From positions 17,326,307 to 17,390,306 of the forward strand of contig NC_026661.2 in NCBI RefSeq assembly GCF_000004075.3: 64,000 nt of DNA, read 5' to 3'. The stretch comes from Cucumis sativus. Its lineage: Eukaryota > Streptophyta > Magnoliopsida > Cucurbitales > Cucurbitaceae. The position numbers and the translations under genes are program-made. Positions 44,401 through 58,342 of the stretch are shown here, in pieces (position 1 is the first letter of the stretch; each line of letters opens with the position of its first letter). The notes beneath the pieces were generated by a model. That model searched no databases. It was not told where the DNA came from and saw only the letters and a program-made list of their open reading frames with translations.

Positions 44401-47400
44401 ATCATTCCCTAACTTTGTTTTCCAATCTCTTTCAATTTCTAATATTTTGGCCAACTTGAAACATAATCTAGAATGACTAAAACATTTCATTCTATAAATG
44501 TTTCATTTGATGTTTAGCATTTTATTGGTAAAATATAACTAAAACCAAGACAATGTTATTCGGAAAAAGAACCATAATTTGATTGTTAAAATCAATCTAC
44601 TTCACATAAGAAAGGGATTTAATTCAAATAATATAATTATAAGTCTATATACATACATATATATAATCAATAGTATAGAATAATGTTTGTAGTGGAACTT
44701 ATCATTATTGTCAATATTGTTCTTTTAAAATGAAAAAAAAAAAAACACCATCTATCTTGACAAAATATGATTGAAAGTATTTGAACAGTGCAACAATTGT
44801 ATATATGGATGAAAAATGAAACTTTGATCTTAAAAAAGATGTTGAGTTAATTTATTTTAATTTGACGAAAAATTTAAAGAAATATTTTCAAGCATGACGT
44901 GATAATATATATATTGTTTAATTTCAAATTAGTGGTAAATGTAATCTCGTTTTATTTATTAGAAAAAAGAACAACAAAGGGGTGATTTAGAGTTACTAAT
45001 TTAAAGCAGAAAAGGGGAATATATTTTAGGACAGAGATTAAGGGAATTAATGTGTTGAAAATACGATGCTTTGATTGATACTTTGTAACAAAGAAAGTAT
45101 AAATGAATAAATATATATATATACATATATCTTCTTCATCTTCATTATCTCTTCTCTCCCAATTCCTATTCTTTTGGGACTTTGAATTTTGTATTCTTTC
45201 TGTTCCCTTTTGCTTTTTGATCAGCTTTAACACATAGAAATTATCAAATTAATTGGAGCATTTTTTTAAAAAATGTATATATGTTATTATTATTCATTAT
45301 AATTTTGTTTTTTTGATGTTTGTGAATGGGCTTTATGCTCAAGTCCCTTTCATCACCATTATATTTAGAATATGGATATTTTTTTAGGGTATTTCCAAAG
45401 CACCCCCTTTGGTTTTGGTTGATGTTGCTTTTGATGGAGACCTTCTTCTACCCCTCTTTTTATCTTCTTGTGACATTCCTCTTTCAAATTTAATGTTTGT
45501 TATAATAATAATAATACTTATTTATGTTTTTTCATTGTGATAAATAAATACACTAAATATTATATACCATTTTATCTATGCTTTTAATTTCAATTGGATT
45601 ATTATAAGAGTTAATTAAAAATTTTGATTGATTCCACAATTGATATCGATTCAATTTATTTGGTAGGATACTAAGAATTTAAACTAATATGTTTAATTTG
45701 ATATTAAAGTTAATTTATTGACTCTTTTTAGTTGATATATTCAATATATATTAGGTTGGACGGGTGTTAAGTTTCAATTTATCTTTCATCTCGCCTAGCC
45801 TCATTATATTATGTTTATTCTATGATGTTACGAGACTAGAAAATTTGAGTTATATATATATAATTAAAACTTCTAAAATTATAAGAATAAAAAATTGAAG
45901 GGAAATGAAACCATATCTCATGTGTCACTTTACTGTATTAACTCCCTACAACTTTTTTTTTTTTTTATAATACTCCTTTTCCCTTTAATATATATATATA
46001 TATGAATTGTGTAATCATATATTATTGTTGGATATTATTGCTCCAAAATTTAAAATAAATAATATACAGCTATTCTAAGGCTATGTTTTAAAAAAGAGAA
46101 TTCATTGTACTCTTTTAGCTTGAATTTAGAAATAACCTCAACATTTGTGATGTAAAAATAAATAAAATAGTTTTACAGCCATCTTAGATATATTTTTCTA
46201 TTGTTGTCTTTTTCTTTTAGGTAATTTGTGATTTTCCCCCCCCTTTTGAGATGGGATTTGTGACATACTGGATTTTTTGACCACTTATATTGGATTGTGC
46301 TTATAGATATATATATATATATATGTGTGTGTGTGTTTTTTTCTTTCTATTTTTGCATTATTGCTATAAATTAAATCATTTGAAATAAATTTTGTATTTC
46401 CTTAAAGTATATATAATTTTCTTCATTTATTACTATTACAAATAAAGGTGTGCAAAAGTTTGTAGAATTGGATGTTATGGTCCATGTTCAAAACAAATCG
46501 CCACGTCAGATTTTGTAGAAAATTTTCAAATTCCGATAATAACAATTCCCCTTATTATTATTATTATTATATAGTCAATTATTGGACCTCATATCATATC
46601 CGGCCCAATGGACCGTACAATCCCCGTAACCCTTTTATGTGCTTCTTCTATTTCTCCACCATCAATGCACCAATTCACGTATTTACCCCTGAGGTGACTT
46701 AATCCTTTTCTTTTTCCTTTCTTTAAAAATTATCCATTCCGCTAATATCCCTAAATTGTTTTACTTTCAAAAAAAAATAAATAGTAAAAAATAATGTAAA
46801 TAGTAAAAATTATAAAGAAATAGTATTGATTATAGTTATAAATCATATTGAAATTGAAATTATATTTTATGTTTTAGTATTTTGATGTAATTTTGTTGAT
46901 AGGTAATTAAGTTGTATACTATGTATTGGGTTAGCGACAATATATATCTCACGTCAAAAATATGTTAATAAAATAAAATTTAGTTAAATTTTAATAAAAC
47001 TTTAGCTTTTAAGTTATGCTAATCCAAGATTTTGAAAACGTTTCCTTTGTTCCTAAAATAACTATTTTAGTTTCTAAATTTTAAAAAACAATCCCATCAA
47101 ACTTTTTTATATATTGTTTTTTTATTAATATATATACATTTTTTGCAAACTACTCATCTCAAGCTATTTTCACATGTTAATTATTATCCTTTAAACAACC
47201 AAATCTAAACCACTATTATCAAATTTGATTTTGAAAAGTTTAACGTTTTTCTTAAAAATAATTGCAAATTGAAAAACAATCTATGCTAATTAACTTTCAT
47301 GATAATTGTCGTAACATGTAAACAAAAAGAAAGTTAATGTATTTACAGTCAAAAAATTATTAATTCTTTACATTACGTCATTTGAAAAGCATGGATAAAT

Positions 47401-50400
47401 AAGCTTTGGTTGAAAATGTTGTTTATAATTGATGACTGCAAAACGTCAACAAATTGTTCTAGTTAGCATGACATATTTATTTTCTTTTAGCTATAGTTGA
47501 CATTAATTTGGTTAATAAATTATTATATACAAAATTGACACAAGTTTTTCTTTATCCATTTAACTAATTATCAATAAATGTTTACGTGCACAAGCATTTG
47601 TAACTCTATCAAATTGTTGATTATTTACGAATCACCAAACTAAATTGAGTTTCTATTAAGTAGGAACGATCAAATTAAGAATTAAAATAGTTTTACTTGT
47701 CAAATTTAAACAACTAAAACAAAATAATTTATTAGTGATAAAGATAAAGTGAGCATGTTAAATCATAATAAAATTTTAAAAACTCATTAAAATAGTTGAA
47801 TTTAGTTGGAATTAGAAGGAAATTTGTCGTATGACATGTTTTGAATTTTCAATTAACAAATCATAATTAAAAGCTTTTGTTTTTAGCTTTTTTTCTTATT
47901 ATTCTTTTATAATTACCACACAAATACAAAACTTAGAAGGAGGGTTAACACGAGAACATAAATAAAAATTAAAAAAAAATAAATGGTTTGTTGTTGTATT
48001 TCAATAATTTTATCGTTTTAAATAAATTTTCTAAAGAAAATTGCAAGTATTAATAGGTAGAGAGTGAAAAAAAAAGGGATTAGAATGGAAAAGGGAAAAA
48101 AAACAAGAATTGATTTATTTTGGTATTTTTGTTGAGAGAAAAGAAAATGATTTTGTTTTGATGGTATTGATGTGAGGGGTTTCACCAAGGAGAGAAAAAA
48201 TGAAAAGGAAATATATTTAGTATAAAGTATAAATGGATAGAAATATAAAAAGGAAAAAGAAATAAGAAGAAATAAATAGGTAATGATATATATAGAGGGA
48301 AAGTCCATTGACCATAGCAAAAATTCTGTCCCTATCTCGATACCAATTCAATGTCATAAAACCTGCATCACCACCCATGTCCCCTATCAAATCATAACAG
48401 GTATTGTCCATCATCTTTCATTTAATGCCCCCCTCTTGAATAATATTCATCCTTTCTTTCTTTCTTTCTTTCTTTTTCTCAATTTAACAATTCAAACCAT
48501 CAACACTATTTCTTACTAGAGATCAAATTCATATTTTTCTTTTACCATTTTATAAACTAAGTTATATTTTATATCTTACCTATGAAGTAGTTGATGGGAG
48601 AGACAAAAGAAGAAAGGACAAAGATTTAGGTATTCATATTAGGGGTATTGTATATACACACATATACATAATCGGGTTTGCTTAACAAAATGAGAGATTT
48701 ACTGTATTTAAACAAATGTAACTATCCTTAAGGTAGAAATGACATGTTGTTGTGAAAATATGTCATTTACTATTTTAAATAATTACTATCAAAATAATAT
48801 GCACATGTGTATAACTCAAAAACTTTTTGAAGTTTGAAGTGTTGAGTTTATATATTTTTATCTGTTGTTGTTGTTGAAGGGTGTATATAAATTTTGAAAT
48901 AAAAAATAAGTTGCATTTAATTTAGTTTGTCTTTATTTAGAACCAAATGATTTGGGTACATTTTGAAAATTGATATATAAATGTACATAAATACAAGGTT
49001 TGATTGTTACATGCATCTCTGTCAGTGTCAATTTTCAATCACTTTCACATATATAGCCAAATTTCATGTGCCTTTAATATCTTATAACAAATCCACATTT
49101 AATTTGTTCAAACCTAAATTGATTGCCATTTGGGATACAGTTCTCTCTTTTCTTTTTCAAACGTTTTTTTAATTTACACTTGCATAAATTGTTATCAATT
49201 ATCTTTAAACCTCTGCTAAACTTCTAAAAGAAAACACAAATATTGTAATAATTATGGTTGATTCATTTTATGCTCACATTATAGTTATTTTACCAAAGTG
49301 CAAAAGAATTTAAAATGTGCTTTTGATATAATTGTTCTTATTTTTCACTTCTATGAAATTTCACAAGGCAAACAAATATCAAGTTTCTAGTTTTTGTTTT
49401 CAATTTTGTTTCTCAAATCATAAATAAAAGTTTCTTTTTTCTTTTTTGTTAGAAGAATGCACAATACATATCTTGAATTTTTTTAAAGAAAAAACATTAA
49501 AATTTGAATAGTCGTTAAATTTAAAAATAAAGTGTCATATTTTTAATTAAAAACAAATTTATATATATGTATATATTTAACTATACACTAAAGATTATAA
49601 AATATAAAACATTACTAATCAAGCAATTTAAAAAACTAATACGACCTTTAGGGGAAAAAATAATAATAAAACCTTATCTTATAATTATATATTTAAGTGT
49701 GTTACATCATTCTTACTTCTTAGAAACAATACTTAGTGTATTTCGAAAGGGAAAAAAAGATCTCATATTTGTCACAATAATTAGCAGGATTAATGTGATT
49801 AATCAAGAAATGGAAAAGCTAAATTTGTTGTGGGCCAAATGGGCTATATTAAAGCCTAGTTGGAACAGGCCCAACATTAAAAGTAGCAAAACCATTTCAC
49901 AATATTCTATGCTACTCTACAAATTTGCAACTTCAAAATTCAAATATATTTTAATTGATGTTTATTTTCTTTTTGAAAAAGTTCAGAAGAATAGTATGCT
50001 TTTTAACTCGAAAAAGTCTAAGGTTTGATCTCAATTTTTTTACTAGTAATAGTACGATTTAAACATAATTAATAAGATAATATTATATTCTCTGTTAGAA
50101 AGTTAGATGTTTAAATCTTTTCTTTTACTATTCAAATTGGCTTAGTCATGACGTGTTCATTATCTATAGTATATATAAAAGCCTGAATGTGGATACATTT
50201 TTTCTTTTTCATTATACCCTTAAGTTTAATTTTGTGTTTCAATTTACTTTTTAGTTTTATGGTAAATTCATTACCAAAGGTCTCTAGCTGGCAAAATTAA
50301 TAGGGATTTTCGTATTGGAGCATTGTTGATTAAGGTAAGTATATACACAATAGTCATTAGAGTAATATCAAAAACAACTTATTTAAAAGTTTGTACTCAA

Positions 50401-51640
50401 AAAATAGTGAGCAAAGGACTTTTATTATTGATGATGTCAATTAATTGCTACTCATGGTGATTGCATTTCAACTACTTATAGCAGTTTGATTTAAAAATTG
50501 CACGTGAAGCTGAATGGATGATTCTAGGATTTATTTTTCTTGTATTTCATAAATTATGGGTTGTTTTTAAGAAAAATAGATAATTAATAACTTATAATTA
50601 TTAGTATAAAAAAAATTATTAACAATACGTAAAAAAAACACATACACATACTTACAACAAACCTTTTTTCTATTTAAAAATGTATTGTTCTAATAATTTA
50701 CTTTATTTTTGTATTTTGTACCATGTATGAAAAATATAAAGATAATTTACTTTATTTTTGTATTTTGTGAAAAATATACTTTATAAGAACATGATCAAAA
50801 GAAAATATCCTTAAAAATGTTTGATTTATGGTGTATATTACCCTACCTAATATATCTATTAAACAAATAATTTATCAACACAATTTCTATGATGTTTTTT
50901 TAACTCTAAACAACTCTACAAAAATTAAAAATAAGTTATAATTATATATAAAAATAAATATTATAATTTTTTTTAAAAAGCATAGTTTAAAATTTTGATA
51001 AAGCTTTGACATTTAACGTGTTATTACTAGTTCTTTAAAGAAAAAAAATTAAAAAGAATTTATCTCTACCCTAAACAGAACAAATATGTCTAAAAGATGC
51101 AATTCATTTGAAATGGGTAATTGCAAAATTGAGACACATTCAATAAAAGGGTTTGACTTTACACCTATCGAACAGCCATAGTCGAAAGCTTCAAGTTGAA
51201 AATGGGACCATTGTTGATATTACAATAAAGATGAAATCATGAAATTATACCATAGAATTGAAAACTTATATGCAAGATATGCATCGGTGAATTCGTTCAC
51301 TCAAATCGGTGAGTTCTTCATACATTCGAGATTCATTTGAGCTCTTTTCTCTTGCAATAAAAAAATTATCTTTTATATTGTGTTTATCTCTTGTTGGCTG
51401 TTTCTCTCAAATCTCTTTATTTTCTTTTCTCTAATAAAACCGAAAAGAAGAAGATTTAAATAATTTCAAAAAAGCCACTCAGACATAATTAAATCCTAAA
51501 ATTTAAATTCAAAATTTTATTAAAAGCTATATATATTAGGTGTTATTTAATAAATTGTTTAAAATATAACAAATTTGAAAATAGTCAATAGCAAATTTAG
51601 TTAACATTCCCTAAATTTTGTTAGCAAAATACACATTTTT
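41480..51640. other. Gene-poor AT-rich stretch
   Basis: No supported gene in about 10 kb. Small islands of balanced composition lie at 43620-43720, 45390-45480, 46590-46690 and 48300-48440. Simple repeats: T20 at 44031-44050, (TTA)n at 46552-46571, and a 50-bp tandem repeat around TTTACTTTATTTTTGTATTT at 50698-50770. The 153-codon frame at 49567-50028 is Ile/Lys-rich and probably accidental. Confidence 0.5.
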
Positions 51641-52830
51641 TAATAAAAGAGACACAATAAATTAATTTTTTTTAAAAATAAAAATTAATCAAAATAAGTG
51701 TACAATTTGAAATATAAATTAAAATAACTATGAATTAGATTTCACAATATTTAAATTCAAAATACTATAAAATCTAATGAGAGAGGAATAGTTAGAAAAA
51801 CTTTTAACAATATTTTTTAAGAGAAATATTTATTAAACATGAGTTTTATGAATTAAATAAATAAATGTTAATTAATTTGATTTCAATATAAAAAATTCAA
51901 AATTTTGTTATGAATTGTAGGCATATATTTAAGTTAATATTTTTGAGGTTGTCAATCTAATGAGGTTGTCAATCTCGAAAATATCTTAAATTAGTTAATA
52001 TTTTTCAAAAGTTTGTAAATATACTATATGATATAATATTTGGTCTCATTGTTTGTATCATGTAAATACAAGTAAAACACGCATTATCCTACATAAAGAG
52101 ATATAACACACGTATTATACTTCTTGATTGCACATGCATAACAATGATGATTGAAAATAAAACGTCACATACAAAATAAAACGTCTAATTAAAATAAATA
52201 TGAATATTAGTGTAATTAAAAAACACGATGCGAAAAATAATTATCCGATACAAGAGACACAATTAATTATTTTTTTAATAAAAATCAATCAAAATAAGTG
52301 TATAATCATAATTAGCACGATTGTAGTGATGATAAAACTTTGTTTTTAAATTATTATTAACCATACATATTATGTATTATTTGATTTTTTTTTATAAATA
52401 ATTTGAAATATAAATAATACGAAATGTTTAATTTATGTTTGCCATTAAGGATATGATGTAATATTTGAAAACAAAATATTATGAAATATAATGATTTGGA
52501 AATGGTTGAAATTCTGGTAACCATTTTTTTTATTAACCATAGGTACTTTATTATCATATGAAAATAATGAAGCAAAGATTGTTATTGTTTTAGGGATTAT
52601 ATTTCATAATATTTGAATTCAAAATATTATGAAATCTAATGAACGAGGAACGGTTGAAATTCTTTTAGCAATTTTGTAGGCAAAATCTTTATTAAACCTG
52701 AATTAAATAAATAAATGTTAATTAATTTGATTTAAATACTAAAAATCCAAAAATTTGTTATGAATTATAGACATATATTTAGGGATATAGGAAAAATCTT
52801 GTTAATCCAAATTAGTCAATATTTTTCAAA
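51640..52830. repeat. Diverged direct segmental duplication
   Basis: 51645-51710 (GAGACACAATAAATTAATTT, AATCAAAATAAGTGTACAAT) matches 52254-52310. 51765-51930 (AATCTAATGAGAGAGGAATA, TAAATGTTAATTAATTTGAT, TTATGAATTGTAGGCATATA) matches 52630-52780. Order is kept and spacing differs, so this is an old tandem duplication or two copies of one non-coding repeat. Confidence 0.6.
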
Positions 52831-53304
52831 ACTAATTGTAGTTTGCAAAGATGGTGTGTTATTTGACAAATACATTCTATATGAAAAGATCTATTATCAT
52901 AGTAAAAAAATCGAAAAAATTATGTAACCACCAATTTTGCCAAAATTCTTAATATTTTTCAAACTTGATATTTTTAAGTTTTTTATATTAAATTTTGTCA
53001 TTCTCACAGTTATCTCTATATTTTATAGCAAAAAGTGTGACTATGACTAACTTTTATAAAGTGTAAATAGTTTTTGAAAAAAACCCTTTAGAAAAAGAAT
53101 TAGGATATAAAAAGTGCACATTGGATTTATGTATTAATTAAATTCTAACAATTTTCATTTCCATTTTCCATTAGGAAACTGATATAATTCCCCATTTCCC
53201 ATTGGGAAACTAATTTAATTCATCTTTTCCAAAACCTATAAATTCAAAAATCACCCTCCTCATTATTCACAAAATTAATTTCAAGCTGAATTACAATTAA
53301 TAAA

Positions 53305-53784
53305 ATGTCATCTCCAAATATTTTACCGTCCCTCATGCCGTTGTCACCGTCGCCTATACCGTCGTTGCACTCACTGATCCTACTTCCTGGCTTCATTATG
53401 GATTTGCTAACGGTCCCCATGCTTCTTCTCATTGTGCTATTTTCATTCATTCTCATTTTATGTAGAAAACGATCCGCCAAATCTGACGGGGAAGAGTTGC
53501 CGGAGAATCTGGACATTGAAGCACCAATCTTTCATTACAACGGAGTTGAAGGCGACGAACAAGAATGTGCGATTTGCCTTTGTGAAATTGAGGAAGGAGA
53601 GAAGTGTAGAAAGATGAAGACGTGTGGTCATGTGTTTCATAAAGACTGCATTGACCGATGGTTTAAGGTGGATGGCCATTGTCCAATTTGTCGTACCTCC
53701 GTTTGTGTGGTAGTCGTTGATCACGGTGGAAATGCCATGGCTTCTTCTTCATCTTTACCGACCCCTTTCATCAACCAAATTTAA
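53305..53784 (+). CDS. Membrane-anchored RING-H2 finger protein (ATL-like E3 ligase), 159 aa
   Basis: Single exon, as in most ATL-family genes. After a Pro/Ser-rich N-terminus there is one transmembrane segment at about 33-53 followed by a basic stop-transfer (CRKRSAK). The RING-H2 ligands are Cys88, Cys91, Cys107, His109, His112, Cys115, Cys126 and Cys129, spaced C-X2-C-X15-C-X1-H-X2-H-X2-C-X10-C-X2-C, with the Trp119 typical of E2 contact. It probably recruits an E2 and transfers ubiquitin at a membrane. The GLD motif of classical ATLs is not clear; the corresponding place reads LPENLDIEAPIFHY. The first ATG is used and lies in an AATAAAATGTC context. The substrate is unknown. 159 aa is short but within family range. 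Confidence 0.92.
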   Translation: MSSPNILPSLMPLSPSPIPSLHSLILLPGFIMDLLTVPMLLLIVLFSFILILCRKRSAKSDGEELPENLDIEAPIFHYNGVEGDEQECAICLCEIEEGEKCRKMKTCGHVFHKDCIDRWFKVDGHCPICRTSVCVVVVDHGGNAMASSSSLPTPFINQI

Positions 53785-54560
53785 TCTCGATGCTAATCAA
53801 CTTTGTGAACACAATGAAGCAAGCAAAGTAGTAAATACTATATATATAGAGTTCTTTTATGTTCTATTTCCTAATGTTTTGCAGCTACATTGAGTTAAAT
53901 TGAATGAAACGATGTTAATTAGACAATCTTAAAGCAAATTATTTATTAGATAGAACTTCATTTATGATAGTATCTACAAAATTGAAAAATTTTATTTGAT
54001 GGTAAGTATAAATCACAAAACTATTGAAAATATTATATGATTCAACAAAAATTCAACATTTTCATAAGCTTTATTTGAGTAAAGTTTCATCTATACATTA
54101 ACATTTCCACTTACCACTAAAGAAGAGAATACCTATTTAATTTTATGGTAAGAAAACTAATTTTATGTTAAACCGACGGATATGTCACAAATAAATAGAT
54201 AGATATGGACATGTTATATAGTTTAAAAAGTTTAAAAATCATAAAATATTTTATTTATTAATTATTATAAATAGTTTAAAAAGCATAACATATTTAATAT
54301 TAATTTAGTTTTTTTACTCTTAAAACTTTTAGAAAAAGTACATGGACATGTTATAGATATTTCATCTACATTTTCCTAAAACTGAAATCTACAAGCATTT
54401 ACAAACTTGATAATTAATAGGTTAAATTGTTGAAGAAAATGCTCATAAACTTTGTAAATTGAGTAAAAAATTTATGAAAGTTTTCAATAGTTTAGTATAT
54501 GGTCTTTTTTTTAATATATATATATATAGTTTATTATTTGAAGAAAAAATAAGAAGGAAA
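53785..54560. other. Intergenic spacer between the RING-H2 gene and the next gene
   Basis: AT-rich, no open frame of note, and a TA run at 54515-54528. Confidence 0.5.
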
Positions 54561-54653
54561 GCGTGAGCCCAATGAACTCAGAAAAGGGCTTCACTTTCCT
54601 TTCCCAAATTCTCACAATCCCTTCGCCAGCTTCGCTCTTCCAATTTCCACTTG

Positions 54654-54960
54654 GTAATACTCGCTTCCTTCTATCTTTCTCCATGATTCTTGTAATTTAT
54701 ACGATTTTCAAATTGCACCAACCCTTTCCTCTTTCCCAGTTTATGCTTTTCAGCTTTACAAAAGAACTCTATTTTGCTAAGTTTTGCCCTGGTTTCATGA
54801 AGCAACTCGCTCTCTTCTGTGTACTGCAGTTGACTTCAATTCAATTATTTTCCTGATTCTGGGTCTTTTCAATTGAGTATTGTGATTGTGGGGCTGGGTT
54901 TTTCTTTTTCTTTATTTGGATACTGGCTGATTGATTTGAATGAACTATAATTTTCTTCAG
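54654..54960 (+). other. Probable 5'-UTR intron of the 192-aa protein gene
   Basis: A donor TTG|GTAATA after a C/T-rich leader (about 54570-54653) and an acceptor TTCTTCAG|ATTC lie 20 nt before the start codon. The model is inferred from splice signals and the abrupt change in composition. Confidence 0.5.
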
Positions 54961-54979
54961 ATTCTCAACTTGCTTTGCC

Positions 54980-56798
54980 ATGAAAAGGGCAATGCCATGG
55001 AGTGATGATGAAGAGGACAATTCCTCATCTTTATCACAGTCGGATTCAGACGGCGATGAAGATAATGGCGAGACAAAAGCAAGCTTTCGAGTTAAAGCTG
55101 GCCGTTCCTCTAAAGAAAAAGACACTGAAGGTTATTATTTGCTTTACTTTGGGAATATTTATAGTACTCGCTCTTGAATATGAAATTGTAATCTAAAGCT
55201 TCATGGAATCCGTTTAATTGTTTGTCTCTCTGGTTTGCATTTTCTGTAAATAAAGTAATCCGTATTGTGTCAGAAAGTAATGAAAAAAGTAAGCTATACA
55301 CTGGTGCAAGGGGGCTCTAATGCTAGCCATTTTGCCCTACATGCTACATTTTGTTTGAAGTGCATGACCGTAGCTTTTCTTCTGAATATATTGCTTTCCA
55401 TAATTCAATTGTTGGGCGTCATATATATATATGAGATAAAGGTAATTATTTTGAGCCTTAAAGTGATGAGTATTTCAAGTTTTCCTGAGTTCGTTGAAGT
55501 TGAATTGTTAGGACTAGGCTCACTTAAACGAAGATGTGAATGCATAACATATTTTGGTTCATTAGATAATCTTGGTTTGATATTTCTCTTTGTTTGGCTT
55601 GGTACGTTTTGCTTCAGTTTGTCTTTAGTTTCTTGTGGGACTCTCTCTCTAAGATTTTTGTGCTATTTAGTTTATGGTTTTCTTCATTAGTTGTGTTTGT
55701 CTCCAATATTTGTCTTATTTTTGGAGTTCTTGTACTTTGGAGTAGTAGTCACTTTTCATTATATTTCTTGTATTTTGGAATAGTACTCTCTTTTCATTAT
55801 ATCAATGAATTTTTTGTTTCCGCTTTAAAAAATAGAATAATCTTGGTCTGTGAATACTTATAAGAAGAGTTGGGACCCTTTGACTTTCCTGTAAGGCACT
55901 AAGGCTGATTAATTTCTCTAAGTACTATGGGCATGAAGGGGTGGAGAGGATCCTAGTGAAACTTGGTCTCTTGTTCGTTATCATGTTTTTCTCTAGGCTT
56001 CTATCTTTTAGCCTGTTTTGTAAATGTAACTATTCTATAGGTGTTATTTTGAATAGTTGGTGTCCCTTTTCATAGAGGAGGCTCTCCCTTTTGTGGGTTG
56101 GGTTTTTTGTATGTTTTTTTTTTTTTTTTTCACAATGAAAGTGTTTTTTCTCAAAAAAATGAAAAAAAGAAAAAGGAAGAAAAATAACACGAAGGGGCTA
56201 GAACTAGAAGATTTGAACGTGAGCAATGAACAACTCATTGAATATGTAGTTCGAACATAAAAAACTGAGAAAATATGCTGCGTAATATCTGCTACATCTC
56301 TCTATTCTAAGTACCAAAAAAGAAAGCCATTGGGTTTCTCATGGTTGTGTATACTGCTACTTGTTTTCAGTCAAACCTGGAGGAAAGCGGAAAAGTGTTG
56401 CCGTGGACTTTGATACATTGCAACGCCACGGCTACAGAGGTGGTCCATCAGTCTTGAAAGTACCACCTCCAAAGGAGAATGAGAAGCAAGATTGGTCATG
56501 GTCTAATGGCAGGGAAACTCGGGAAAACAGAGAAAACGAAGAGTCGTATGAAGAGAGACAGAGAACAAGGGCTGCATTGGAAAATGGAGAACAGCTGCTA
56601 ACTGCACAAACTCGGAAGGAGAAGGAGAAGGAAAAGGAGAAAGAGAGGGAGAAGGAGAAGGAGAAGAAGAATGTTTCCTTCTCCCAAAAGGAAAAGAGGA
56701 AAAGAGAGCTTGGTCAAGCGAGCAGGGGGAAAAACTATGTTGAAGAAGAAAAGAGAATGTTGAGGGAGAGCGGCATCTACTCAGGTTTTGATACCTGA
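54980..56798 (+). CDS. Charged protein of unknown function, two coding exons, 192 aa
   Basis: Exons 54980-55130 and 56371-56798 join in frame across a GT-AG intron (GAAG|GTTATT ... TTTTCAG|TCAAAC). The N-terminus is Ser/Asp/Glu-rich (MPWSDDEEDNSSSLSQSDSD). A middle block, VDFDTLQRHGYRGGPSVLKV then PPP and DWSWSNG, looks like a conserved motif. A Lys/Glu repeat at about 139-152 follows (probably a single charged helix). The C-terminus RELGQASRGKNYVEEEKRML and ESGIYSGFD again looks conserved. There is no signal peptide or membrane segment, and basic clusters suggest a nuclear protein. I do not recognise the family by name. The 1.24-kb intron could hide an alternative exon; the splice model is otherwise supported by frame and by the change from spacer to coding composition. 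Confidence 0.8.
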
Positions 56799-58342
56799 CC
56801 ATCCATTGCAACTAACTTGTTATTTACCCAGAAAAAAGCAGCTGAGAGGAACCGAAGTCGATGCACTGCAAGATGTCTACAAATGTTATTCGTTGAGGTT
56901 TTGTCCCCATATGTAGAGGCAACTATCATCTGCATGGATTTAAGGTGCATATGAAAATTGTGTATAGCTGATTTTGTACCATTTTTAGTTTCAGTTGTAT
57001 CAAGAATGATGTTTTTTATGGTCATGGATAAAAAAGCTTCAGTAACCCAACAGTTGTATATGACGGTGAAAGAAGCTGTTTATCACCAAGAACTTGGGTT
57101 TTAAACTCTTTTGGAGCTACACTCAGGAAGTTAGTGGTTGAAGATGATTGTTTGATGATCTCAAAAAAAGAAAAAGGGGGTTAGCTCTAAGGCTGTTTTT
57201 TCTCTATAATTTTGTTGATTTTGGAGTGATAACTTATTTGAACTTAAAAATGCCTTTCTAAGTAAAGGTCAAGATTACAGTACATATACCATCGATAAAA
57301 TATGAAAATTTTGCTGTATTTTAAATAATTTTTATTACTGTATATAAAAAAAATTAAATTCAAAACTCTTGAAAGAATAGACTAAAAAAATATTTATTAA
57401 ATAGCCTTGGGATTAAAATTGATTTTCTTTTTCCTATATTTTTCAGACTACGCGTTCATCTTTTAACGATTAAATGCATCAATCATTGCAATTTGGTTTA
57501 GTATCACAAATTATATTCAAGCTCACTGTTTTTCTTTATTTTCAACTCAAATTTAACTCGTGCACTAAACTAAAATGCCTAATCAAATACTGAGTTACTT
57601 TTTTTTGTTGTTAAAGTAAATTAAAGTCTATATTAGAGTTTAATTGCAAAGATTTCTTAAGCTTCGTAGTATTGTCGAAAGTCAATTTATCACATATCCA
57701 TGGATTTCTCACATCTTACTTCAATTGACAGAATACTTTATTAGGAATTAAGCATTGGGAGTTACTATTCGAGAGCAATGACAAAAGGTCCAAACCCACT
57801 AAAAAAAGACAAGAAGTTCCTGAATTTCCTAACCCAAGTGGCCACCTACTCCCCTTCCGAATTTCAATCCTCTTCATAGAAGGTGTTAAGAAAAAGATGG
57901 TTCTTTTATAACTTACTAATCATAGGTTGAAACCTATCCATCAGATAAGATAATAGTTTCACATTCAAATGAACCTGTGTGTGTTCATTGAAATGACTCC
58001 CTTTTTTACCCATGCATCCATGCAATGTTTCCCCCAAAACCTTAGCACCATACAATGAAACATAAGCCGGATAATGATATACGTACAAAAAAATGATCTC
58101 ATGAATCAGGACAATGCAGGTTCGATAAATTAAGAACAACAAAAGGAGGAGGGGGGAAAGGAGATAAGTAATCTACTCCAGAAAATGCAATCCTTACATT
58201 CATCAGCCAAGTGTTACCGTCAAAATTCGATCAAAGATAAGTTGCCACATAAGAATCCAAGAGTCATCCTCAGATTAGACTTGCCTTGAAAATATTACTC
58301 CTTGAAATGCACCAAAATCGTTATGTTAGAGAATGGTTTTTC
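56799..58342. other. Convergent intergenic region
   Basis: It holds the 3' ends of the gene at 54980-56798 (+) and of the methyltransferase (-). No further gene is seen. An open frame at 57906-58142 (-) has no motif. Confidence 0.5.

Noticed and set aside
49567..50028. 153-codon open frame in the gene desert
   Set aside because: Composition is dominated by Ile, Lys, Leu and Tyr as expected for AT-rich DNA; no domain, and the start is preceded by a TA run.
53244..53724. Two minus-strand open frames over the RING-H2 gene
   Set aside because: Antisense of a gene with complete RING ligands.
56503..56811. 102-codon minus-strand frame rich in Ser, Pro and Phe
   Set aside because: It is the antisense of the Lys/Glu repeat exon; its low-complexity content arises from the GAGAAGGAG repeat.
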